DNA of 64,000 nucleotides, taken from Glycocaulis profundi (GTDB lineage: Bacteria > Pseudomonadota > Alphaproteobacteria > Caulobacterales > Maricaulaceae). A model generated the notes under the pieces. That model was given only the letters and a program-made list of their open reading frames with translations. It was not told the origin of the DNA and searched no databases. The DNA is taken from NCBI GenBank assembly GCA_007050995.1, contig VJOU01000001.1, positions 279,615 to 343,614 of the forward strand, read 5' to 3'. Positions 15,746-23,428 of the stretch are shown here, piece by piece; position 1 is the stretch's first letter, and every line of letters starts with the position of its first letter. The translations under genes were made by a program, and so were the position numbers.

Positions 15746-17224
15746 GTGAAGCTTCGGTCTATCATCTCCGCGCCCCGACTCGCCTCGGGGCGCGTTTTTA
15801 TGGCCCTGCCGCTGGCGGCGGGCCTGTTGGCATGGGCGCTGGCCGGCCCCGCCCACGCCCAGCGATGGACCGACGCGGACGCCCGCGAGCTGGCCTCGGC
15901 GGTGGCCGAAAGCTGGACGCACGGGCTGGCCCCGTCCCGTTACGGCGATCCCGAAACCCTCAGAACCCTGCCCGCGGGGACGGAACGCGACGCCGCGGCG
16001 GACGCGGCCTTCCTCGCGCTGGGCCGGGATCTGGCCTTCGGGCAGGTCGATCCCCGCGCGATCGAGGCCCACTGGAGCGCGCCTGAACGGGATACGGACC
16101 TCGGCGCGAAACTGGACGAGGCGCTGTCCCAGGCACGCGTCTCCGCCGCGCTGGAGGCGCTGGCGCCCCAGCATGCGGACTATCAGGCCCTGCGCGAGGA
16201 GCTGGTCTATCGCCGGGCCATCGCCCCGGTGCTGGCGGGCGTGGAGCCGGGCGCGGTCATCCGGCCGGGCGACGCGGGCGCGCGGGTGGACGCGCTCAGG
16301 CTGCGCCTGATCCAGGAGGGCCTGCTGGACGCCGACCCCGAACCCGGCGCGGAATTCGACGAAACGATGCTGGACGCGCTCAAGGCTTTTCAGGCGCGTT
16401 ATAATCTGGCTGACGACGGCACGGCGGGGCGGGCGACGCTGGCCGAGATCAACGCCGATCCCGAGCGCCGGATCGGCCAGCTGAGGGCCAATCTGGAGCG
16501 CTGGCGCTGGCTGCCCGCCGATCTGGGCGAACGGCACATCCGGGTCAATCTGGCCGATTACCGGCTGGAGGCCTGGGGGCCGGAAGGCGTCGAGCGCGTG
16601 CACCGGGCGATGATCGGGGCGGCCTACAACTCCACCCCGGTCTTTTCCGAAGACATGAGCTGGCTGGAGATCAATCCGGTCTGGTACACGCCCGAACGGC
16701 TGGGCCGGCCCTGGGTGCAGGTCTTCCGCAACAACCCCCAGCGGGCGCTGAACAACGGCTACCGCCTGATCGACGCGCGCACGGGCCGGCAGATCGATCC
16801 CCACGCGGCGAACTGGGCGAACGGGCGGTATCGCGTGATCCAGAGGCCGGGGCCAAACAACGCCATGGGCCAGGTCAAGTTCATGTTCCCCAACGCCCAC
16901 GACATCTACATTCACGACACCCCCAACCGCACCCTGTTCGACAATCCCCAGCGCGACGATTCAGCCGGCTGCGTGCGGGTGGAGGACCCGATGGCGCTGG
17001 CCCGATGGGTGCTGGAGGGACAGGAGGGATGGGACGACGAGGCGGTGGAGGCCGCTTTCGCGTCGAGCCGGACGCGGCGCGTGAATCTGGACCGGCCGGT
17101 GCCGGTGCACATCCTGTACTTCACCGCGGTGGCGGACGCGGACGGGACGGTGCGCTTCGTCCATGACGTCTATGGCCGCGACGACGCCCTGATCGCCGCG
17201 CTGGAGGCCGGGGTGGCGGGGTGA
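15746..17224 (+). CDS. L,D-transpeptidase, YcbB/LdtD type
   Basis: Periplasmic peptidoglycan cross-linking enzyme of 492 residues making 3-3 cross-links or related bonds. It starts at GTG 15746, with a G-rich Shine-Dalgarno-like run about 10 bases upstream. A signal peptide ends at about residue 39 (GPAHAQ). Residues about 170-235 form a peptidoglycan-binding domain (GDAGARVDALRLRL; ALKAFQARYNLADDG). The YkuD catalytic domain follows, with IHDTPNRTLF and SAGCVRVEDP giving the catalytic His and Cys. The N-terminal 120 residues match the scaffold domain of YcbB-type enzymes. Neighbours are unrelated in function, so it is probably a single-gene unit. Confidence 0.93.
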   Translation: MKLRSIISAPRLASGRVFMALPLAAGLLAWALAGPAHAQRWTDADARELASAVAESWTHGLAPSRYGDPETLRTLPAGTERDAAADAAFLALGRDLAFGQVDPRAIEAHWSAPERDTDLGAKLDEALSQARVSAALEALAPQHADYQALREELVYRRAIAPVLAGVEPGAVIRPGDAGARVDALRLRLIQEGLLDADPEPGAEFDETMLDALKAFQARYNLADDGTAGRATLAEINADPERRIGQLRANLERWRWLPADLGERHIRVNLADYRLEAWGPEGVERVHRAMIGAAYNSTPVFSEDMSWLEINPVWYTPERLGRPWVQVFRNNPQRALNNGYRLIDARTGRQIDPHAANWANGRYRVIQRPGPNNAMGQVKFMFPNAHDIYIHDTPNRTLFDNPQRDDSAGCVRVEDPMALARWVLEGQEGWDDEAVEAAFASSRTRRVNLDRPVPVHILYFTAVADADGTVRFVHDVYGRDDALIAALEAGVAG

Positions 17225-17363
17225 GGGTTTGCTGCTCCGCCGAACCTGAACACCCCGAAAACACGAAATTCTGTCCGGACATTCAGCGCGCGGCGTTTGC
17301 GGCGGGGCGCGTTCGGCCTTAAACAGCCGGGCTTGTTGTTCAAGGGCACGGAAGGGCTCGCCC

Positions 17364-18365
17364 ATGCGTCATTTCCTGACCACCGAGGACTGGTCCCGCG
17401 AGGAGCTTCAGGGGCTGATCGACCGGGCGCGCGAGTACCGCGACAGCCCGCAGGGCGACGCGCTGAAGGGCAAGTCCATCGCGCTGGTCTTCTTCAATCC
17501 GTCCCTGCGCACCCGCACCTCGTTCGATCTGGGCGCGCACCAGCTGGGCGGGCATGCCATCGTGCTGGACGCGCGCGGCGGGACGTGGCCGGTGGAGATG
17601 ACCGACGGCGCGGTGATGGACGGCGGGCCCGAGGAGCACGTGAAAGAGGCCGCCCGGGTGCTGTCCTCCTACGTGGACCTGATCGCGATCCGCTGCTTTC
17701 CCAAGTTCGAGGACTGGACGGTCGAGCGCGAGGACCCGCTGATCGAGGCGTATGCGAAATACGCCACCGTGCCGGTCATCAACATGGAGACCATCGTCCA
17801 TCCCTGTCAGGAACTGGCGCACATGATGGCGCTGCAGGACCGGCTGGGCGACGTGCGCGGTAAGGACTTCCTGCTGACCTGGGTGCCCCATCCCAAGCCG
17901 CTGAACACCGCGGTGGCCAATTCGGCGATCCTGATCGCGTCCAAGTTCGGCATGAACGTGCGCATGCTGGTGCCTGACGAGGCCTATGCGCTGGACCCGC
18001 GCTACATGGGCGCCGCGGAGCGGTTCTGCGCCGAGTCCGGCGCGCGGTTCTCCATGACCACCGACGTGGAAGAGGCCTATTCGGGCGCGCACGCGGTGTA
18101 TGCCAAGAGCTGGGGCGCGCTGCCGTTCTACGGGAACTGGGACGCCGAGGCGCCGCTGCGGGCCAGGGGCGCGGGCTTCATGATCGACGAGGCGAAGATG
18201 GCGCTGACCGACAATGGCGTGGTCAGCCACTGCCTGCCCATGCGCCGCAACGTGAAGATCGCCGACGCGGTGGTGGATTCGGACGCCTTCATCGGCATAT
18301 CGGAAGCCGAGAACCGCCTGCACGTGCAGAAGGCGGTGATGGAACGGCTCGCGAAGGACGCCTGA
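17364..18365 (+). CDS. argF': N-acetylornithine carbamoyltransferase
   Basis: Transfers carbamoyl phosphate to N-acetyl-L-ornithine giving N-acetylcitrulline, the arginine route known from Xanthomonas and Bacteroidetes. 333 residues. The carbamoyl-phosphate motif is SLRTRTSF; HPCQELAHMMALQD and SHCLPMRRNVK follow. MDGGPEEH contains a Glu at residue 90 that lines up, by my recollection of the Xanthomonas enzyme, with Glu92, the residue separating acetyl from succinyl specificity. The Lys of RRNVK matches the carboxylated active-site Lys. GGAAGGG precedes the ATG. It is first in an operon with the NAGS/kinase fusion (2 bp gap) and argC. A plain ornithine carbamoyltransferase is much less likely. 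Confidence 0.9.
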   Translation: MRHFLTTEDWSREELQGLIDRAREYRDSPQGDALKGKSIALVFFNPSLRTRTSFDLGAHQLGGHAIVLDARGGTWPVEMTDGAVMDGGPEEHVKEAARVLSSYVDLIAIRCFPKFEDWTVEREDPLIEAYAKYATVPVINMETIVHPCQELAHMMALQDRLGDVRGKDFLLTWVPHPKPLNTAVANSAILIASKFGMNVRMLVPDEAYALDPRYMGAAERFCAESGARFSMTTDVEEAYSGAHAVYAKSWGALPFYGNWDAEAPLRARGAGFMIDEAKMALTDNGVVSHCLPMRRNVKIADAVVDSDAFIGISEAENRLHVQKAVMERLAKDA

Positions 18366-18367
18366 GC

Positions 18368-19726
18368 ATGATGGACGACCCCACAAGACCCGGCTCGGAA
18401 ACGACCGCGGGCGTGCCGCCCGTGCGCTCGGCCATCGTGCAGCTGCTCTCGCACATGCGCGACGGCAAGGAGATCCGCGAATACCTCACCCGCTTCTCCA
18501 AGCTCGACCAGGAGCGCTTCGCCGTGGTCAAGGTCGGCGGCGCGGTGATGGAGGAGGATCTGGGCGGTCTGGCCGCCGCGCTGGCCTTCCTGCAGACCAT
18601 GGGGCTGGCGCCGGTGGTGGTGCATGGCGGCGGACCGCAGCTGGACAAGGCGCTGAGCGCGGCGGGCATCGAGACCGAACGGAAAAACGGCCTGCGCGTG
18701 ACCCGGCCTGAAGCCATCCCGCACATCCGCGACACGCTGACCTCGGTGAACCTCAATCTGGTGCAGGCCGTGCGCGACTGCGGCGGGCGGGCGGCCTCCA
18801 TCCCGTCGGGCGTGTTCGAGGCCGAACTGATCGACGAGGACGGGCTGGGCCGGGTGGGCGAGCCCACGAAGGTGCGGCTCGATCTGGTCGCGGCGGCCGC
18901 GCGGGCGGGGCAGGCGCCGATCCTGGCGTGTCTGGGCGACACCGCCGACGGCCGGCTGGTCAACATCAACGCCGACGCCGCCGTGCGCGCGCTGGTCCAC
19001 GCGCTGCAGCCCTACAAGATCGTCTTCCTGACCGGGACGGGCGCGCTGCTGGACGCCAAGGGCGATCCGATCAGCGCGATCAACCTCGCCACGGACTGGG
19101 ACTCCCTGATGGCGTCCGACTGGGTGTCGGGGGGGATGCGGCTGAAGATGGAGGAGATCAAGCGGCTGCTGGACGACCTGCCGCTGTCCAGCTCGGTCTC
19201 CATCACCAGCCCCGGCGAGCTGACCAAGGAGCTGTTCACCCATGCCGGGTCGGGCACGCTGGTCCGCCGCGGCGAGGCGATGCACGAGATCGCGTCGCTG
19301 GACGCGCTGGACCGGACCCGGGCGCTGACCCTGATCGAGACCGCCTTCGGACGCCCCCTCAAGCCGGGTTACTTCGACCGGCTGGACTTCGACCGGGCCT
19401 TCGTCACCGACAGCTACCGGGCCGCGGCGATCACGTCGAAGCTCGATGACGCGGTCTATCTGGACAAGTTCGCGGTGCTGGACGACGCGCGCGGGGAAGG
19501 TCTGGGCGGGGCGGTCTGGCGCAGGCTGGTGGCCTATGCGCCCCGGCTCTACTGGCGCTCGCGCAGCGACAATCCGGTCAACGAGTTCTACTTCGCCACC
19601 TGCCACGGCGCGGTTAAGACCGGCCACTGGACGGTGTTCTGGCGCGGCGAGGACGATCTGGCCCGCATCCCGGGCATGGTCGCGAAGATCGCCGCCCTGC
19701 CCGCGACGCTGGAGGAGGGGGCATGA
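18368..19726 (+). CDS. argB: Bifunctional N-acetylglutamate synthase/kinase (NAGS/K)
   Basis: Performs the first two arginine steps: acetylation of glutamate, then phosphorylation of N-acetylglutamate. 452 residues in two domains. About 1-295 is an amino-acid kinase (VVKVGGAVMEED, VVVHGGGPQLDKAL, VNINADAAVRALVHALQP, GSGTLVRRGE). About 300-452 is a GNAT acetyltransferase (FVTDSYRAAAI, LDKFAVLDDARGEGLGGAVW, FYFATCHGAVKTGHWTVFW). This architecture is characterised in Maricaulis maris and Xanthomonas campestris, where arginine inhibits it. It is 2 bp after argF' and overlaps argC by 4 bp (ATGA). A second ATG one codon in is an alternative start. Confidence 0.93.
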   Translation: MMDDPTRPGSETTAGVPPVRSAIVQLLSHMRDGKEIREYLTRFSKLDQERFAVVKVGGAVMEEDLGGLAAALAFLQTMGLAPVVVHGGGPQLDKALSAAGIETERKNGLRVTRPEAIPHIRDTLTSVNLNLVQAVRDCGGRAASIPSGVFEAELIDEDGLGRVGEPTKVRLDLVAAAARAGQAPILACLGDTADGRLVNINADAAVRALVHALQPYKIVFLTGTGALLDAKGDPISAINLATDWDSLMASDWVSGGMRLKMEEIKRLLDDLPLSSSVSITSPGELTKELFTHAGSGTLVRRGEAMHEIASLDALDRTRALTLIETAFGRPLKPGYFDRLDFDRAFVTDSYRAAAITSKLDDAVYLDKFAVLDDARGEGLGGAVWRRLVAYAPRLYWRSRSDNPVNEFYFATCHGAVKTGHWTVFWRGEDDLARIPGMVAKIAALPATLEEGA

Positions 19727-20667
19727 GCCGCACCGTCGGGCTGGTCGGTGCGCGGGGCCATACGGGCCGGGAGCTGATCCGGCTGCTGGCGGGCCGCCCG
19801 GACATGGCGCTGAGCTTCGCGTCCAGCCGGGCGATGGCGGGCGAGGCGGTCAGCGGGCTCGCCCCCGAAGCGCCCAAGGGGCTGGTCTTCGAGGCGCTGG
19901 GACCGGAAGACACCGCCGCGCGGGGCGCGGACGCGGTGATCCTGGCCCTGCCCAACGGCGCGGCGGGCGAATACGCGAACGCCATCATCGCCGCCCGCCC
20001 CGAGACCGTGATCGTGGACCTGTCGGCGGATCATCGCTTCGACGAGGGCTGGGCCTATGGCCTGCCCGAGCTGCAGGGGCGGGAGCGCCTGACGGGCGTG
20101 CGGCGCATCGCCAATCCGGGCTGCTACGCCACGGCGGGCCAGCTCGCCATCCATCCGCTCAGAGACCGTCTGGCGGGGCCCGCCCACGTGTTCGGCGTGT
20201 CAGGCCATTCGGGCGCGGGCACCATGCCGAGCCGGAAGAACGATCCCGAGGCGCTCAAAGACAATCTCATGCCCTATGCCCTGAGCGGGCACATCCATGA
20301 GCGGGAGATGGCCCGGCATCTGGGAGCCGGCGTGCGCTTCAGCCCCCATGTGGCGGAGTTCTTCCGCGGGCTGACCGCGACGGTGCAGATGGAGCTGTCT
20401 TCGCCGGTGAGCGCGCAGGAGCTGCGCGGGCTTTACGAAGACGCCTACGGGGCCGAGCCGCTAGTTCAAGTGATGGATGGCATCCCGGAGATCCGCGACG
20501 GCGCGGAAATCAACGGCGCGGTGGTCGGCGGCTTCGCCCTGAGCGAGGACGGGCGGCGGGTCGTGATGGTCAGCGCGCTGGACAACCTGCTCAAGGGCGC
20601 GGCGGTGCAGGCGGTGCAGAACCTCGCGCTGGGGCTGGGTCTGGACGAGTTCGAAGGTCTGGTCTGA
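19723..20667 (+). CDS. argC: N-acetyl-gamma-glutamyl-phosphate reductase
   Basis: NADPH-dependent reduction of N-acetylglutamyl phosphate to the semialdehyde, the third arginine step. 314 residues, normal for the short type. The N-terminal nucleotide fold is VGLVGARGHTGRELIRLL. The catalytic Cys is in NPGCYATAGQL, and GHSGAGTMPS and FSPHVAEFFRGL are typical. It overlaps the NAGS/kinase stop (ATGA), so the three arginine genes form one operon. The acetylcitrulline deacetylase, argD, argG and argH expected for a full pathway are not in this window. A family-A repeat lies just downstream. Confidence 0.95.
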   Translation: MSRTVGLVGARGHTGRELIRLLAGRPDMALSFASSRAMAGEAVSGLAPEAPKGLVFEALGPEDTAARGADAVILALPNGAAGEYANAIIAARPETVIVDLSADHRFDEGWAYGLPELQGRERLTGVRRIANPGCYATAGQLAIHPLRDRLAGPAHVFGVSGHSGAGTMPSRKNDPEALKDNLMPYALSGHIHEREMARHLGAGVRFSPHVAEFFRGLTATVQMELSSPVSAQELRGLYEDAYGAEPLVQVMDGIPEIRDGAEINGAVVGGFALSEDGRRVVMVSALDNLLKGAAVQAVQNLALGLGLDEFEGLV

Positions 20668-20690
20668 GGGGGCCGCTGCGCGGCTATTCA

Positions 20691-20755
20691 CCTGTCCTCC
20701 CGCGCTACGCTCGGTCGGTCCTCGCTGCGCTGCGGGCGCGCGTTCGCGCTGGTGC
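20691..20755 (+). repeat. Dispersed intergenic repeat, family A copy 2
   Basis: CCTGTCCTCC, GGTCGGTCCTCGCTGCGCTG and CGGGCGCGCGTTCGCGCTGG match the copies at 10771 and 61230. It sits between argC and msrA. The rest of this gap, to about 20820, is a G/C-rich tract (CCTCCCCCGCCTGCGGGGGG hairpin) that may act as a terminator-like structure after argC. Confidence 0.7.
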
Positions 20756-20875
20756 GCTGACGCGCGAGGGCGCATCGGTCCTCCCCCGCCTGCGGGGGGC
20801 GGAGGGCCGGAGGGGGGACCTTCCAATCCGGCCGTCGTGACCTAGACTTCCTATGAAGATTCAAGGAGCCTCGCC

Positions 20876-21499
20876 ATGCGCCATCTCGTGCTGACCGCCG
20901 CCGTCCTGCTCGCCGCCTGCTCGGAGGCGCCCGCGCAGGATGCGGAGACCGAGGCTGATCTGAGCGCCCAGACCACCGCGGTGTTCGCGTCGGGGTGCTT
21001 CTGGTGCACCGAGGCGGACTTTGAAAAGCTGCCGGGCGTGCTGGACGCCGTGTCGGGCTACACCGGCGGGCACGTGGAGAACCCCGAATACCGTCAGGTG
21101 GTCAATGGCGACACCGGCCATGCCGAAGCGGTGCGGATCACCTTTGATCCCGAGCAGGTCAGCTATGACGCGCTGCTGGCCCATTACTGGCGCAACGTGG
21201 ATCCGTTCGACGGAGGCGGGCAGTTCTGCGACCGGGGCGACAGCTACGCGCCCTTCATCTTCACCCTCGACGACGCCCAGGCCGAAGCCGCCGAAGCGAG
21301 CCGGGCCGAGGTCGCCGAGCGCTTCGGGCAGGAGGTGGCGGTGGTCATCGAGCCGCTCGACGTGTTCTGGCCGGCCGAGGACTACCATCAGGATTACGCC
21401 GAGAAGAACCCGATCCGGTATCAGCGCTACCGCTTCGGCTGCCAGCGCGACCAGCGCCTGCGCCAGATCTGGGGCAGCGAGGCGGGCGGCGCGGGCTAG
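20876..21499 (+). CDS. msrA: Peptide-methionine (S)-S-oxide reductase, lipoprotein form
   Basis: Repairs oxidised methionine in proteins using the nucleophilic Cys of GCFWC (residues about 39-43). 207 residues. The N-terminus MRHLVLTAAVLLAAC is a lipoprotein signal, so this MsrA is exported and probably periplasmic. SGYTGGHVENPEY, TGHAEAVRITFDP and DYHQDYAEKNP are family blocks. CQRDQRLRQIWG near the end may carry a resolving Cys. It ends in a CTAG palindrome that also supplies the stop of the convergent glycosyltransferase gene. Confidence 0.93.
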   Translation: MRHLVLTAAVLLAACSEAPAQDAETEADLSAQTTAVFASGCFWCTEADFEKLPGVLDAVSGYTGGHVENPEYRQVVNGDTGHAEAVRITFDPEQVSYDALLAHYWRNVDPFDGGGQFCDRGDSYAPFIFTLDDAQAEAAEASRAEVAERFGQEVAVVIEPLDVFWPAEDYHQDYAEKNPIRYQRYRFGCQRDQRLRQIWGSEAGGAG

Positions 21500-23064
21500 T
21501 CGCCCGTCGGCTCCGTCTCGCCGCGCATGTCCGCGACCACCTGCTCATAGCTCTCGGTGCGGGGCAGGGGGGCGTAGCCTTCGGCGATGAACAGGCCGTA
21601 GCGGCGTTCTCGCCCGCCGCCCAGCGGAACGGCGATCTCGCCTGCGGGCGACAGGGCGGCGAAATCGGCCGCGATCAGCGGGATCTCGCGCGGACGTTCG
21701 GACACGATCAGCACCGGCTCGGCGAAGCCCGCAGGAAGCGGCCAGGTGTGTTCGGCCTGGTTTATCGCCTGTCCGTAGCGCATCCACATGTAGAGCCGGT
21801 CAGCCAGGGTTGGCGCGTAGCGCTGCATCTGGTGGAAGTCGTTGCGGTTGTCGAAGGCGATGGCCGCGGCGCCGGTCTCGGCGGCGGCGGCTTCGACCTG
21901 CCGGGCCGTCTCCTCCCAGCCGCGCACGCGCTTGAAGGCGTTCGAGAGGCCTGCCTGCTCGGTCAGGGCGGGGCTGGCGGCCAGGGCGATGAAGGCGAGG
22001 CCAGCGACCGAATGCAGGGCGATCGACCCGATCAGCACGCCCCGGCGCCAGCGCGCGCCTTCCATCAGCAGTGCGACGACCAGGATCAGGCCTGCCGCAT
22101 AGGCCGAGGCCGCCCAGTTGGCGTGCGCCCGGCTGATGAAAGCCTGCCCGGCGACCACCAGGACGGCGGGCGCGGAGAACAGGGCGAGCATCAGAAGCGG
22201 GCGGCTGTCGCTGGCTCCGCGGCCCGCGCGCAGGGCGAGCACGACCGCGAGGATCAGGGCGATGAAAAAGGCGGGGCCAAACACGCCCAGCTGACTGGTC
22301 ACGAAGCGGACGGCCTCGCCGGGGTTGAACAGGTCCGCCCCCCAGTTCGCGTTCGCAGCGGTGTGCGAGACGGTGGCGAAGCTGTTGGCGGCGTTCCACG
22401 CGATGTTCGGCGCGATGATGGCGAGCATGACCAGACCCGCCAGCGTGCCTTTCAGGCCCAGAAGCGCCCGGCGCGCCGGGCCGTCCACGATCAAGGCGAA
22501 ACCGACACCGACAAGGAAATAGATCGCGGCATACTTGGCCAGGAAAGCGAACCCGGCCGCCGCGCCCAGCAGCAGGGCGAAGCCCGGCCCCGCGCCCTCG
22601 CGCAGCCGGACCAGCGCGTAAAGCCCGACACTCCAGAACGCCAGCAGGGGCGCGTCGGTGGAAATGATCGAGGCGGACAGCCAGACCGAGGGCAGGGTGA
22701 GCCAGGCGATGGCCGTGGCGGCGCCGGCACGGGCGCCGAACAGACGCGCGGCGGCGAGCCCCAGGAAGGCGGCGGTGACGGTGTGCAGGATCGGGGCGGC
22801 CAGCCGCACCGCGAAGTCTGAATCGCCGAACATCGCGGTGGTCGCGGCGATGATCCAGGCGATGAGCGGGGGCTTGGAGAAATATCCCCAGTCCAGCGCC
22901 CGAGACCAGATCCAGTACTGGGTTTCATCCGCATACAGATCGACCGGGCTGACCCACAGCGCGGCGAGCCGAAAGACCAGAAGGCCCAGCCCGATGGCGA
23001 GCGCGGCCAGAACCCAGTTCCGGGCGGCGGGATCGGGCTGGACGAGGGGCGGGACGGGGGTCAT
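21496..23064 (-). CDS. GT39/ArnT-like integral membrane glycosyltransferase
   Basis: Polyprenol-phosphate-sugar-dependent transferase of the PMT_2/ArnT type, about 522 residues from ATG 23064. The first extracytoplasmic loop holds the acidic catalytic motif LYADETQYWIWSRALDWGYFSKPPLIAW. About eleven to twelve hydrophobic segments follow, up to residue 400. The C-terminal 120 residues are soluble and periplasmic (VEAAAAETGAAAIAFDNRN). Family members add sugars to lipid A, proteins or other envelope acceptors. The acceptor here is unknown; no lipid A genes are nearby. It is convergent with msrA, with a shared 4-bp CTAG stop overlap. Confidence 0.88.
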   Translation of the reverse strand: MTPVPPLVQPDPAARNWVLAALAIGLGLLVFRLAALWVSPVDLYADETQYWIWSRALDWGYFSKPPLIAWIIAATTAMFGDSDFAVRLAAPILHTVTAAFLGLAAARLFGARAGAATAIAWLTLPSVWLSASIISTDAPLLAFWSVGLYALVRLREGAGPGFALLLGAAAGFAFLAKYAAIYFLVGVGFALIVDGPARRALLGLKGTLAGLVMLAIIAPNIAWNAANSFATVSHTAANANWGADLFNPGEAVRFVTSQLGVFGPAFFIALILAVVLALRAGRGASDSRPLLMLALFSAPAVLVVAGQAFISRAHANWAASAYAAGLILVVALLMEGARWRRGVLIGSIALHSVAGLAFIALAASPALTEQAGLSNAFKRVRGWEETARQVEAAAAETGAAAIAFDNRNDFHQMQRYAPTLADRLYMWMRYGQAINQAEHTWPLPAGFAEPVLIVSERPREIPLIAADFAALSPAGEIAVPLGGGRERRYGLFIAEGYAPLPRTESYEQVVADMRGETEPTGD

Positions 23065-23428
23065 CCGCCCCTTGTCCGGCGCCCGCGCGCCCGTGTCAAA
23101 AGCCCTGCGGATGCCGAGCGTTGCATCCGGGCCACGCCCGGGGCCTTCCGGCGCCTTTGCAACAGGGCGGACAGGGTTGTGACGGCCGGCCTGTGGAAAG
23201 CCGCTCGACCGGAAGGTGATGGGAAAAGCAAAGAGTCTCAGCCGGTTCCGCATGCAGTTTCGTGCTGCGGTTGCGAACGGTTCTCCATGAGTAGTCGGAC
23301 GCTGTCATATAACCTTCATATTTGCGTCACCGAACAGAGACGCAGGGTGGCTAAGGACCGGCCGTAAGCACCGGCGCAGTGCCGCTGTTTCTTGGATATC
23401 CTTGGTCGATTAAGGGGGACCAACACCC
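23065..23428. other. Upstream region of the Oar-like receptor
   Basis: 364 bp between the divergent glycosyltransferase and receptor genes. It is AT-richer than its surroundings around 23285-23330, with TATAAC at 23308 as the most promoter-like hexamer. A short inverted repeat GCGTC-N10-GACGC is at 23324-23343. GGGGGACC precedes the receptor ATG. I see no small gene or RNA gene here; it presumably carries both promoters. Confidence 0.4.

Noticed and set aside
17272..17281. Palindrome TGTCCGGACA upstream of argF'
   Set aside because: A 10-bp palindrome alone in GC-rich DNA is weak; no second copy or link to an arginine regulator.
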